A stretch of DNA of 18,846 nucleotides from Ruminococcaceae bacterium UBA3220 (GTDB taxonomy: Bacteria; Bacillota; Clostridia; Oscillospirales; Acutalibacteraceae), in the NCBI GenBank assembly GCA_002363095.1, contig DEWC01000107.1, forward strand, positions 661 to 19,506, written 5' to 3'. Under the pieces are notes generated by a model, which had not been told where the DNA came from, did no database searches, and saw only the letters and a list, made by a program, of their open reading frames with translations. Within the stretch, counting starts at the first letter, position 1. The number at the start of each line of letters is the position of its first letter. The position numbers and the translations under genes are program-made. This document shows positions 1 to 7,049 of this stretch, piece after piece.

Positions 1-666
1 GAGTTCAACCCGATGATGGGTCATCGTGGCTGCCGTCTTGCAGTAACATATCCTGAGATCGCTAAGATGCAGACAGCTGCTGTTATCAAGGCTGCTATCA
101 ACGTTCAGAAGAGACATCCTGACTGGGCAGTTAAGCCTGAGATCATGATCCCGCTCGTAGGCGATGTTAAGGAGCTTAAGTTCGTTAAGAAGGTTGTAGT
201 TGAGACTGCTGACGCTGTTATAGCTGAGGCCGGCGTTGACCTTAAGTATGAGGTTGGTACAATGATCGAGATCCCGCGTGCTGCTCTTACAGCTGACGAG
301 ATCGCTGCTAACGCTGACTTCTTCTGCTTTGGTACTAATGACCTTACACAGATGACATACGGTTTCAGCCGTGATGACGCCGGTAAGTTCCTTGAGGCTT
401 ACTATGACAACAAGATTTTCGAGAACGATCCGTTTGCTAAACTCGACCAGATCGGCGTTGGCAAATTGATGAAGATGGCGGTTTCGATGGGTAAGGAAGT
501 TCGCCCCGAAATGCACTGCGGTATCTGCGGTGAGCATGGCGGCGACCCCGTTTCGGTTGAGTTCTGCCACGAAATCGGACTCGATTATGTTTCTTGCTCA
601 CCTTTCCGTGTTCCGATTGCAAGACTCGCAGCAGCACAGGCAGCTATAAAGGACGGCAGGAAATAA
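1..666 (+). CDS. ppdK: Pyruvate, phosphate dikinase, C-terminal part (5' end outside window)
   Basis: This is the C-terminal third of pyruvate, phosphate dikinase, the cytoplasmic enzyme that interconverts pyruvate, ATP and Pi with phosphoenolpyruvate, AMP and PPi, and which many Clostridia use in glycolysis. The frame is open from base 1 and runs to a TAA at 664-666. The PEP/pyruvate-binding TIM-barrel signatures are clear: NPMMGHRGCRLAVTYPE at the start, FGTNDLTQM near 331-351, and HCGICGEHGG at 514-543, whose second cysteine (526-528) corresponds to the catalytic acid/base cysteine of the family. The protein ends in the typical SPFRVPIARLAAAQAA tail. Codon use is biased and richer in GC than the later minus-strand genes, as expected for a highly expressed enzyme. 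A strong terminator follows at 801-836. The identification is secure; only the 5' truncation by the window limits it. Confidence 0.97.
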   Translation, partial: EFNPMMGHRGCRLAVTYPEIAKMQTAAVIKAAINVQKRHPDWAVKPEIMIPLVGDVKELKFVKKVVVETADAVIAEAGVDLKYEVGTMIEIPRAALTADEIAANADFFCFGTNDLTQMTYGFSRDDAGKFLEAYYDNKIFENDPFAKLDQIGVGKLMKMAVSMGKEVRPEMHCGICGEHGGDPVSVEFCHEIGLDYVSCSPFRVPIARLAAAQAAIKDGRK

Positions 667-800
667 TTCCAAAGCCCTTCAAGTTCGCTGAGTTTACGCT
701 CTCGGGAGCCGATGTGCAGAATTATCTGTACGCCGACTCCACCACCAAGCACCGCGTGCATCGGTGGACTGATGTAAAAGTAGCGCTGTATATCTAAAGG

Positions 801-836
801 AAAACCCTCTGTCGGGAAACCGGCAGAGGGTTTTTT
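801..836 (+). terminator. Rho-independent terminator after ppdK
   Basis: The arms AAAACCCTCTG and CAGAGGGTTTT pair. The inner segment TCGG/CCGG continues the stem (one G-U pair) to a GAAA tetraloop, and a run of six T follows. It lies about 135 bases after the ppdK stop codon with no convincing gene between them. Confidence 0.93.
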
Positions 837-931
837 GTCGTTAAACGCACATTTTTGTTTTTCCCTCCTCTGCGGTACAATGAGATTGCAAAGGAGGTTA
901 TTGCGATGAACCGGACGGTATTTTGTTGGAA

Positions 932-1597
932 TCAGCTATGCGCATCATTTATCGTTTTCCTACGCTTAATCCCATTCATCATAGCGGAGAAGGACAACGC
1001 AAGCACCGCAAGCATGATCGCGGCGCTCGTGATTGCAGACAAAGTCAGCATTTCCGAACTTTCGCTTTTCATATTTACCATGATAAGCGTGTTTTGCAAC
1101 GTGAGAACGGACACGAGTGCGTCTATGAAACTGATCGTCCGAAGCAGGCGAACGAGTCTGTCCGACGATCTTTTTCTCCTCTTGAGATTAACCGACGCCA
1201 TGATAACTTTATATGTCGTATACGCTGCCATCGCGATTGCGGGGATCAACGTCATATCGACGGGCTTTTGCTGAACGACCATCAGGGACACGGGAACGAT
1301 GAGGCAAAGATTCAGAAGCAACACCGCCGTCGCGAAATAGACTTTCGTTTGAGCGCGCTCCGGTTCCGTTCTTCTGTCTGCGCTCTTTCTTGCCGCGATG
1401 ATCATTGTACGAAGACCGACAAGCACCAAATAATAAACACAGATCGAGCCGTGCCACAATGAAGCGTGATAAACGCCGAGAAATCCGTTATAGAGCGCAA
1501 AGAGCGCCGTCGCGAAAAGCGAACCGAGCGCTGCGGTGACGGTTTTGAAATCATAATCGGTCTTCCACCGATAAAAAAACTGCTTTACCCTGCTCAT
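932..1597 (-). CDS. Six-helix membrane protein of unknown function, coupled to a short TetR-like protein
   Basis: A 221-residue integral membrane protein that I do not recognise. Six hydrophobic segments are visible at about residues 20-43, 48-68, 86-108, 114-134, 152-174 and 184-206. They are separated by basic or charged loops (around 69-85 and 138-151), and both ends carry positive charge, so both termini may be cytoplasmic. No transporter or enzyme motif can be seen. The start codon overlaps the stop of the upstream TetR-like gene in an ATGA arrangement (1594-1597), so the two are probably translationally coupled, and the regulator may act on this protein's own expression. Base composition is richer in GC than the genes from 1920 onward, which would fit a separate origin. 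A transporter or sensor role is possible but unsupported. Confidence 0.75.
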   Translation of the reverse strand: MSRVKQFFYRWKTDYDFKTVTAALGSLFATALFALYNGFLGVYHASLWHGSICVYYLVLVGLRTMIIAARKSADRRTEPERAQTKVYFATAVLLLNLCLIVPVSLMVVQQKPVDMTLIPAIAMAAYTTYKVIMASVNLKRRKRSSDRLVRLLRTISFIDALVSVLTLQNTLIMVNMKSESSEMLTLSAITSAAIMLAVLALSFSAMMNGIKRRKTINDAHS

Positions 1598-1839
1598 TGT
1601 TCATCCCGTCCGTATTCAAGCGTGTGCTTTATGATGAGATCGATGATCATACCGACGGTTTCCTCCAAAAGATCGTTCATCGTCTCATAATGAAGATGGA
1701 ATATAGAGGGGTTTACTCCCGCCTTCCGGCAAACTTCCTTTACCGTTATCGCATCGTAATCCTTTTGTTCCGGCAAAAACAGGAAAGCCTCGTCCATAAG
1801 CGAGGCTGTGTATTGATATTTGCTTTCCTGCTTGTTCAT
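1594..1839 (-). CDS. Short TetR-type HTH protein lacking most of the ligand domain
   Basis: The protein is 81 residues from the ATG at 1839, which is preceded by AAGGAGTGTTT; the frame is open further upstream but without a ribosome site. The sequence ITVKEVCRKAGVNPSIFHLH is a TetR N-terminal helix-turn-helix, followed by YETMNDLLEET, the usual start of helix 4. Typical TetR regulators are about 190 residues, with a C-terminal dimerisation and effector domain. Here the chain ends soon after helix 4, and the stop overlaps the start of the membrane protein gene (ATGA). It may be a truncated regulator, or a natural two-gene split in which the membrane protein takes the place of the sensor domain. 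DNA binding is inferred from the HTH; dimerisation cannot be judged. Confidence 0.8.
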   Translation of the reverse strand: MNKQESKYQYTASLMDEAFLFLPEQKDYDAITVKEVCRKAGVNPSIFHLHYETMNDLLEETVGMIIDLIIKHTLEYGRDEQ

Positions 1840-1919
1840 AAACACTCCTTTATTCCGCCGCCATCTGATTTGCAAGGGCGCTTGCTTGTTGTTATTAAAA
1901 GTTATTGATATTTAACGAT

Positions 1920-2786
1920 TTACAGAACCCGCTCAAAAAAGGCGGTCATACCCTTCGGAATTTTATTGCTGTTTTTTATGCCTGTGTCACCTAAACAAAC
2001 AAGTTTATTGGTTCCGTGATAATCGCTTCCGGCAGTTACAAATAAATTGAATTTTTCCGAAAAAACAAGCATTTCGTCAACAAGCTTCGGTGAAAATCCC
2101 GAATAGAATGCCTCAACGCCTTGTATTCCCAATTCCACAAGATGTTTTAAGCGTTCTGACATTTCGTTTCCGACAATAAGTTGGTCGCCGTTACCGAAAA
2201 AAGGATGGGCCAGAACCGGAACACCGCCGGCGTTAATAATACCATCAATCGCCTGCTCGGGGCGAACATAATCGGATGGCAAACGCAATTTGTTGAGATA
2301 ATTGTTTATGGCGATTTCTTTTGACCGGGCGTAACCGTATTTCACCATTAGATTGCCGATGTGCGGTTTTCCCGGATTGTCCATAGAGTAGAGTTTTTCT
2401 AACTCTTGTTTCGGAAAAACAAACCCGAATTCGTTACCTATAAAATCAATTCTCTTTCTAACTTTTTGCATTCTCAGGGAGTGTCCGTAGTCAACAACAG
2501 AACGAATCGACTCGGCAGACGGTTGGTATCCGTATCCGAGAATATGGTATTTTCCCTTTTCATCGCGACAGGAAAACTCAACTCCGGTTATAAATGAAAG
2601 CCCCTCCGTTTGGCGCCGGGACATTTCCGTTAATATTTGTTCAGACCCTTTAACTGCGTCATGATCGGTAAGAGAAAAAATAGTAATTCCCGCATTTTCA
2701 ACCCTGGAAATTAACTCGCAGGGCGCATCGGTGCCGTCAGATACGGTTGAATGCATATGAAGGTCAATTTTTCCTACGCTTACCAC
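1920..2786 (-). CDS. PHP-domain metal-dependent phosphoesterase
   Basis: A 288-residue PHP-domain protein of the TrpH/YciV (RNase AM, 3',5'-nucleotide phosphatase) type. The full metal-ligand set can be seen: H10 and H12 (DLHMHS), D17, DHD at 41-43, E70, H81, H142, H194 (LAHPFF) and GSDYHG with D255 and H257, so the enzyme is probably active. An insertion at about 95-185 fits the AMP/helical insert of this subfamily. The start is GTG at 2784-2786: an in-frame stop lies directly before it, and AAGGAAG sits about nine bases upstream. The gene is the last of the minus-strand run, 45 bases after the STAS-kinase-HATPase gene, so it is probably co-transcribed with the signalling block. The substrate is unknown; a nucleotide or short RNA 5' end is likely from the family. 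Confidence 0.88.
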   Translation of the reverse strand: MVSVGKIDLHMHSTVSDGTDAPCELISRVENAGITIFSLTDHDAVKGSEQILTEMSRRQTEGLSFITGVEFSCRDEKGKYHILGYGYQPSAESIRSVVDYGHSLRMQKVRKRIDFIGNEFGFVFPKQELEKLYSMDNPGKPHIGNLMVKYGYARSKEIAINNYLNKLRLPSDYVRPEQAIDGIINAGGVPVLAHPFFGNGDQLIVGNEMSERLKHLVELGIQGVEAFYSGFSPKLVDEMLVFSEKFNLFVTAGSDYHGTNKLVCLGDTGIKNSNKIPKGMTAFFERVL

Positions 2787-2831
2787 TCAAAAACGCTTCC
2801 TTTCGTAATTATACTTTAAAAACCGATTATG

Positions 2832-4385
2832 TCAGATATCCTTTTTTAAGGTTAAGATGTTTTTTCCGTCAACATATTCATATGAAATATCGTCCATAAT
2901 CTGTTTTGTCATAAATATGCCGAGCCCACCTATATCCCTGTTTTCGGCAGATAATGTAACATCGGGATCCGCCTTTTTCAGCGGGTCGTACTGAACGCCG
3001 TGGTCAATAAATGTTATTGAAACTGTAAGCGGTTGCTGCGAAATTTCAATCCTGACAATTACTCTGCCTATTTCGGGAGCATATGCATAACTTGAAATAT
3101 TAACGAATATCTCCTCTACAGCCACAGAAATCTGCATAATTTGCTTTTTAGGACAGTTAACCTGTTCAAGATATCCTGTAACATAGTCTTGAACATCCGA
3201 AAGATTTTCTTTAACCGCTTCAATTTCGAGTTCATTTACATTAAATACAAGGGAATCGGTTTTTTCAAGTAATTGAAGCAGTTCATCTTTCCAAAGAGCA
3301 ATCTCCGCTTTTCCCGATTCTGTCTCTAATCCGCCTCTTCTGATAGAACGGCGAATCATACGCGTGTAGCCGACAATTCGGGCCTTATCTTCAACCTCTT
3401 TCAACTTGGCTTTACAATTTGTTCCGAAATACTTTGAGAGTGATTTGTTCCAAAATTCAATACCTTTTTCTCTATCAAAACCCTGAAATTTTTTGATTAT
3501 TTCGTGGTCATATTCCGAAAAGCCGACAAAAGCGTTATATATGCTTGCAAATTCAAATACCGGGTGCCCAACCGCAAGTGTGTCCATATCAATAAGCAGA
3601 ACTTCATCGGCAGTCAGTTCAAGATTCTTCGTATGGTAATCCCCGTGAATCATATGGTCATCGTGCGGTATGTTATTCATCAAAGTGCAAAGCTTTTCCC
3701 CTGCTTCGTCAGGCAGATAATCCTTCATAAACTCAGCCCATGTTACGGCTGTTTCCTTCATATCGGGTAGTTTACCGGACGGGACTACCGTTGAATGAAT
3801 CTTTTTCAGCATTTTTACATATTCATCAACACACCAGTCAATTTTTTCGGGTTCATTTGCGATAATTTTGGAAAAAGAACGGGCGTTTAACAGTTCAAAT
3901 ACAGAGCCGTAGCTCTCCCCTACCTTTACAACATCATACGAAAGCGCCGTCGGAATACCTAATATAAGCGCAAGTTTGGCAACCTCACGCTCATGCTGAA
4001 TATCAGCGAGCGCATCCGCATTATTATAAACCTTAACAACATTATCACTATCAATGCGGTAAATTGTTCCGTTGGCTCCTCTGCCGATTTCTTCACATCC
4101 CTCGATTGAGACTACTCGGTAGGCTTTTTCGACCGTCATAATCTCGGTAAAACCGACCATATCGAGAATTTCATATACATCGGAATTAACACCGACTATT
4201 TTCAAATTGGGATGTGTTTGCTTTATATGAAGAATAACACGAAGCCCTGCGCTCGAGATAAACTCAAGATTCTCTGCATTTAAGACTACAGGACTTTGCT
4301 CGTCATCCGGCAAGCTATCAAAAATTTCTTTTTCAATTTCAGAAGCATTTATTGAATCTATACGGCCTTTAAGATCAAATTTCAT
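2832..4385 (-). CDS. Three-domain fusion: STAS - APH/choline-kinase-like kinase - RsbW-type HATPase
   Basis: A 517-residue protein with three recognisable domains. Residues 1-90 form a STAS (anti-sigma factor antagonist) domain with FISSAGLR at 42-49; S45 aligns with the phosphorylated serine of RsbV/SpoIIAA. Residues 95-375 form an APH/choline-kinase-like domain of the TIGR02172 type: glycine-rich GRGANGT at 101-107, K118, Brenner motif HGDYHTKN at 247-254 (D249, N254) and metal-binding D266 in LIDMD. Residues 385-517 form an RsbW-type HATPase with N-box EEIFVN (E424, N429), DHG at 461-463 and a GGLGIFMTK lid at 486-494. All three active sites look intact. The start lies two bases after the SpoIIE-phosphatase stop, with GAAAGGA as ribosome site. 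STAS and HATPase normally act in trans as antagonist and kinase; having both on one chain, flanking a small-molecule kinase, is unusual. The substrate of the central kinase is unknown. Confidence 0.92.
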   Translation of the reverse strand: MKFDLKGRIDSINASEIEKEIFDSLPDDEQSPVVLNAENLEFISSAGLRVILHIKQTHPNLKIVGVNSDVYEILDMVGFTEIMTVEKAYRVVSIEGCEEIGRGANGTIYRIDSDNVVKVYNNADALADIQHEREVAKLALILGIPTALSYDVVKVGESYGSVFELLNARSFSKIIANEPEKIDWCVDEYVKMLKKIHSTVVPSGKLPDMKETAVTWAEFMKDYLPDEAGEKLCTLMNNIPHDDHMIHGDYHTKNLELTADEVLLIDMDTLAVGHPVFEFASIYNAFVGFSEYDHEIIKKFQGFDREKGIEFWNKSLSKYFGTNCKAKLKEVEDKARIVGYTRMIRRSIRRGGLETESGKAEIALWKDELLQLLEKTDSLVFNVNELEIEAVKENLSDVQDYVTGYLEQVNCPKKQIMQISVAVEEIFVNISSYAYAPEIGRVIVRIEISQQPLTVSITFIDHGVQYDPLKKADPDVTLSAENRDIGGLGIFMTKQIMDDISYEYVDGKNILTLKKDI

Positions 4386-4387
4386 AA

Positions 4388-5848
4388 CTATTGTCCTTTC
4401 CCTTTATATTTCATACAAAGCATTGTAATATCATCGAACTGCTCGGCACCGGCGACAAACAGATCTACGGCACTGCGAACATCTTTTATGGTTGTTTCGG
4501 GCGCTGCATTCGGTTGCTGATTGAGCGCTTTAATCATTCTGTCGGTTTTAAACAATTGATTATTCGAATTAGTGGCTTCAGTGATACCGTCGGTGTAAAC
4601 AAAGATACTGTCGCCGGGTTTAAGAGTAAGCTCATATTCGCTGTATTTAGCCCCGGCAAATCCACCGATGACAAGACCGTGTTTATCCCTGAACAAATCA
4701 AATCCGAAATCAGTATCCTTAATTGCAGGATAAAGATGTCCTGCATTGGAAGCGGTAAGTTTACCGGTGGAAATTTCAAGTATTCCGATCCAAACCGTTA
4801 CAAACATTTTTTCACGGTTATTTGAGCAAACGGATTTATTCGTATCCTCCAATATCTTAGCGGGACTTTTCCCCATCATCGCGTTGTTTGCGAGAATAAT
4901 TTTCGATGCCATCATAAAGAGCGCCGCCGGGACGCCCTTCCCCGACACATCCGCCATAATCATACAAAGATGGTCATCATCAACAAGGAAGAAATCGTAA
5001 AAATCTCCCCCAACCTCTTTAGCGGGTGTCATACTCGCATATATTTCAAATTCTTTTCTTTCGGGAAAAGCCGGAAATATGCTCGGCAGCATATCCGATT
5101 GGATTGACGAAGCCATCGAAAGTTCCGCGTCTATTCTTGAACTTGCAATCTTTTGTTTTTGAAATTCTTCGTTTTCGTTGCTAACAATAACCGAGAACAT
5201 ATATACAGAAGCAACAATAGTCGCGAAAATTATGTATTGAATATCTTTGGAAAAACTCTGAACGAAAAGAGCTGCTGCCGGCGCAAGCAAGTATACCCAA
5301 AATGCCGTTTTTACTTTTTTCTTTAAGTTTTTTTGTTTCAATCCCAAAATAACGATATCAAAAATTATCATAATCAAGGGGCAAAGATTTGACAGCAAAT
5401 ATAATTGTCCTCGATGATAAATGTTTTTGTCGTCAAAGAAGTATATTACACCGAATATTTGACACACAGATAAAACTAACAGGTGACAGAGGAAAACTAT
5501 ATTTAGAAAAAACAGCAAACGAACGGTTTTACTTCGTTCAATCTTAGAAACAAAAAGCAAAAGCGCTGATATTGTCAACGCCATCATCGCGGCAAAAATC
5601 AATTCGATAAATGTTACCGAATAAAGCACTTTTCTGACCGCCGAGCCCGGAATTCCTTCCAGTATTTCCCTTGCAAGATGAGTGGAAATATAAAGAATGA
5701 TACTAACAAAAAAAACATGGAAATAATTCCTGACTTTTTTTGTCAGCTGCGTTGTCGCCGTAATCTGCATCAGGCACAGAGCGCATACGCTTATGCCTCC
5801 TGCAATAGCAATAATGTTGATAAGTTTATGAAGCGAAAAGACAAACAT
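4388..5848 (-). CDS. Seven-TM sensor SpoIIE/RsbU-type PP2C phosphatase
   Basis: A 486-residue membrane-bound serine phosphatase. Seven hydrophobic segments lie at about residues 8-30, 43-60, 75-100, 110-135, 150-170, 180-198 and 203-223, like the 7-TM input module of some histidine kinases. A short helical linker (225-255), of the kind that precedes RsbU and SpoIIE catalytic domains, follows. The PP2C motifs are GGDFYD (280-285), ADVSGKGVPAALFM (299-312), YTDGITEA (418-425) and FDDIT (471-475), so the metal-binding aspartates are present. The family dephosphorylates STAS proteins, which makes the two STAS proteins encoded alongside the likely substrates. The upstream hydrolase ends 14 bases before this start and the fusion kinase begins two bases after the stop. 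What the membrane domain senses cannot be read from sequence. Confidence 0.94.
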   Translation of the reverse strand: MFVFSLHKLINIIAIAGGISVCALCLMQITATTQLTKKVRNYFHVFFVSIILYISTHLAREILEGIPGSAVRKVLYSVTFIELIFAAMMALTISALLLFVSKIERSKTVRLLFFLNIVFLCHLLVLSVCQIFGVIYFFDDKNIYHRGQLYLLSNLCPLIMIIFDIVILGLKQKNLKKKVKTAFWVYLLAPAAALFVQSFSKDIQYIIFATIVASVYMFSVIVSNENEEFQKQKIASSRIDAELSMASSIQSDMLPSIFPAFPERKEFEIYASMTPAKEVGGDFYDFFLVDDDHLCMIMADVSGKGVPAALFMMASKIILANNAMMGKSPAKILEDTNKSVCSNNREKMFVTVWIGILEISTGKLTASNAGHLYPAIKDTDFGFDLFRDKHGLVIGGFAGAKYSEYELTLKPGDSIFVYTDGITEATNSNNQLFKTDRMIKALNQQPNAAPETTIKDVRSAVDLFVAGAEQFDDITMLCMKYKGKGQ

Positions 5849-5862
5849 ATTTTCTAATAACC

Positions 5863-6672
5863 TCAGCTTTCACCCATAAAAAAGTCATAAAGCCTATTTT
5901 TATAGTCAGGGGCGATATCATACGAAGCATGACCGTATCCCTCATAAATATGGTATTGAAAATCTTTCAGAACCGATAAAGATTTTATCGTTTTTTCGGT
6001 TATTTCCCGAGTTATCAGCCCATCGTCATATGAGCCGAGCAACAACACGGGACAACGGATGTTTTTTATTATTTGCGTTGCGTCGTAACCTTTCATACCC
6101 CGCACCAGAACAGCAAATCTGTCAAGGTCGTTATCGGTTACCGCTTTACCGGCTTCCAATATTAAATCACGGGATTGCGCAAAAACGACGGGTGGGTATA
6201 TTTTTTGAGCAAAGGTTAACAAGAGACTTTGAGCATCTCTGTCGGTCGCGTAATTCAACAAATCCGAGAACATACTGTTCCAATAATCACGAATATCACA
6301 AGCCACTGAACCTACTGCTGTTTTTTTAACAAGTTCGGGAAATAAAGCAGCGATTTCAAGAGAAATCATTCCGCCCTGAGAAGCGCCGAACAAATATAAA
6401 TCTTTAAGATTTAAGAGCCTAAACGCTTCTACGGTATCACGGGCGATATCATCCGGCCTGTATACATCAGGCATGTTACGGCGCCTGTCAAAAACATAAA
6501 CAGTAAAGTCATTTGAAAAGCAGTCGTAAGCCTTGGCAATTTGTTCTGCCGAACCAATCACGCTTTGAACACTGAGACCGGGCAAAATAACTATGGTTTT
6601 TTCGCCGTTTCCGAAACGAAAATAATCCATTTCAACAATCCCTGTATCTACCCTATCAACAAAATAATCCAT
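5863..6672 (-). CDS. Alpha/beta hydrolase next to PP2C phosphatase (RsbQ-like by size and context)
   Basis: A 269-residue cytoplasmic alpha/beta hydrolase. The start chosen is the ATG at 6672, which has GAGG nine bases upstream; a TTG five codons earlier (6687) has no good ribosome site. The nucleophile elbow GASQGG puts the serine at residue 98, GSYDDG gives the acid at 216/217 and GYGHASYD gives the histidine at 248. Bacillus subtilis RsbQ, the hydrolase needed by the RsbP phosphatase, is also 269 residues, with its triad (S96, D219, H247) at nearly the same positions. The gene lies 14 bases before the SpoIIE-type phosphatase. I therefore infer that it makes or binds a small ligand for the phosphatase. 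Direct sequence similarity to RsbQ is weak by eye, so a plain esterase or lipase remains possible. Confidence 0.85.
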   Translation of the reverse strand: MDYFVDRVDTGIVEMDYFRFGNGEKTIVILPGLSVQSVIGSAEQIAKAYDCFSNDFTVYVFDRRRNMPDVYRPDDIARDTVEAFRLLNLKDLYLFGASQGGMISLEIAALFPELVKKTAVGSVACDIRDYWNSMFSDLLNYATDRDAQSLLLTFAQKIYPPVVFAQSRDLILEAGKAVTDNDLDRFAVLVRGMKGYDATQIIKNIRCPVLLLGSYDDGLITREITEKTIKSLSVLKDFQYHIYEGYGHASYDIAPDYKNRLYDFFMGES

Positions 6673-6690
6673 TACCGAAAGCCTCAAAGA

Positions 6691-6724
6691 GCAATACCGT
6701 AGGTTGAAATACCTACGGTATTGT
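6691..6724 (-). promoter_or_regulatory. Perfect 13-bp hairpin between STAS gene and hydrolase gene
   Basis: The arms CAATACCGTAGGT (6692-6704) and ACCTACGGTATTG (6711-6723) are exact inverted repeats around a six-base loop. The structure begins four bases after the STAS stop codon and lies before the hydrolase ribosome site. Only a weak T-rich stretch follows on the transcribed strand, so it may be an attenuator, a partial terminator or an mRNA processing or stability hairpin that sets different levels of the STAS protein and the phosphatase. Confidence 0.7.
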
Positions 6725-6727
6725 ATT

Positions 6728-7024
6728 TTATTCGACAGTCAAAATATCAATAAAACCGGTTACTTCGAAAATCTCGGTAATCATATCGTTGACATTTATT
6801 ATTTTCATATTACCGTTCTTGTTCATAATTTTTTGTGCAGATAAAAGAACACGAAGTCCGGCTGATGAAATGTATTCAAGATTTTTAAAATCAAAAACAA
6901 GTTCTTTTACATCGCTTAATTCGTTCTGAATAACTGTCTCCAGTTCCGGAGCGGTTGTAGTGTCAAGGCGTCCCTCCAGCCCGAGAGTAAGTTCCGAACC
7001 ATTTAAATTCTTATTGATAGTCAT
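6728..7024 (-). CDS. Single-domain STAS protein (anti-sigma factor antagonist, RsbV/SpoIIAA-like)
   Basis: A 98-residue STAS-domain protein, the usual length for RsbV and SpoIIAA. The phosphorylation loop YISSAGLRVLL is at 51-61, and S54 aligns with the serine that RsbW/SpoIIAB kinases phosphorylate. The N-terminal GRLDT and the C-terminal VTGFIDIL are also family features. The same ISSAGLRV loop occurs in the N-terminal domain of the 517-residue fusion protein, so the two probably share a kinase and a phosphatase. The start has AAGGAG seven bases upstream. It sits 25 bases after the degenerate HATPase-like gene and is followed by a 13-bp hairpin. The likely role is phospho-switch antagonist; no sigma factor is visible here. 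Confidence 0.93.
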   Translation of the reverse strand: MTINKNLNGSELTLGLEGRLDTTTAPELETVIQNELSDVKELVFDFKNLEYISSAGLRVLLSAQKIMNKNGNMKIINVNDMITEIFEVTGFIDILTVE

Positions 7025-7049
7025 AACAATTCTCCTTATTTATACATTT

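Noticed and set aside
594..797. Plus-strand frame of 67 codons after ppdK
   Set aside because: It begins inside ppdK in another frame, has no ribosome site of its own and no recognisable features; the stretch 667-800 looks non-coding.
923..1462. Plus-strand open frames of 139 and 179 codons opposite the six-TM protein
   Set aside because: They are antisense shadows of the membrane protein gene, with Arg/His-rich or irregular composition and no family features. The only real signal is the start-like site at 890-908, noted separately.
1872..1885. GCAAGGGCGCTTGC inverted repeat after the PHP gene as a terminator
   Set aside because: The stem is only five base pairs and no T-run follows on the minus strand, so termination is not supported.
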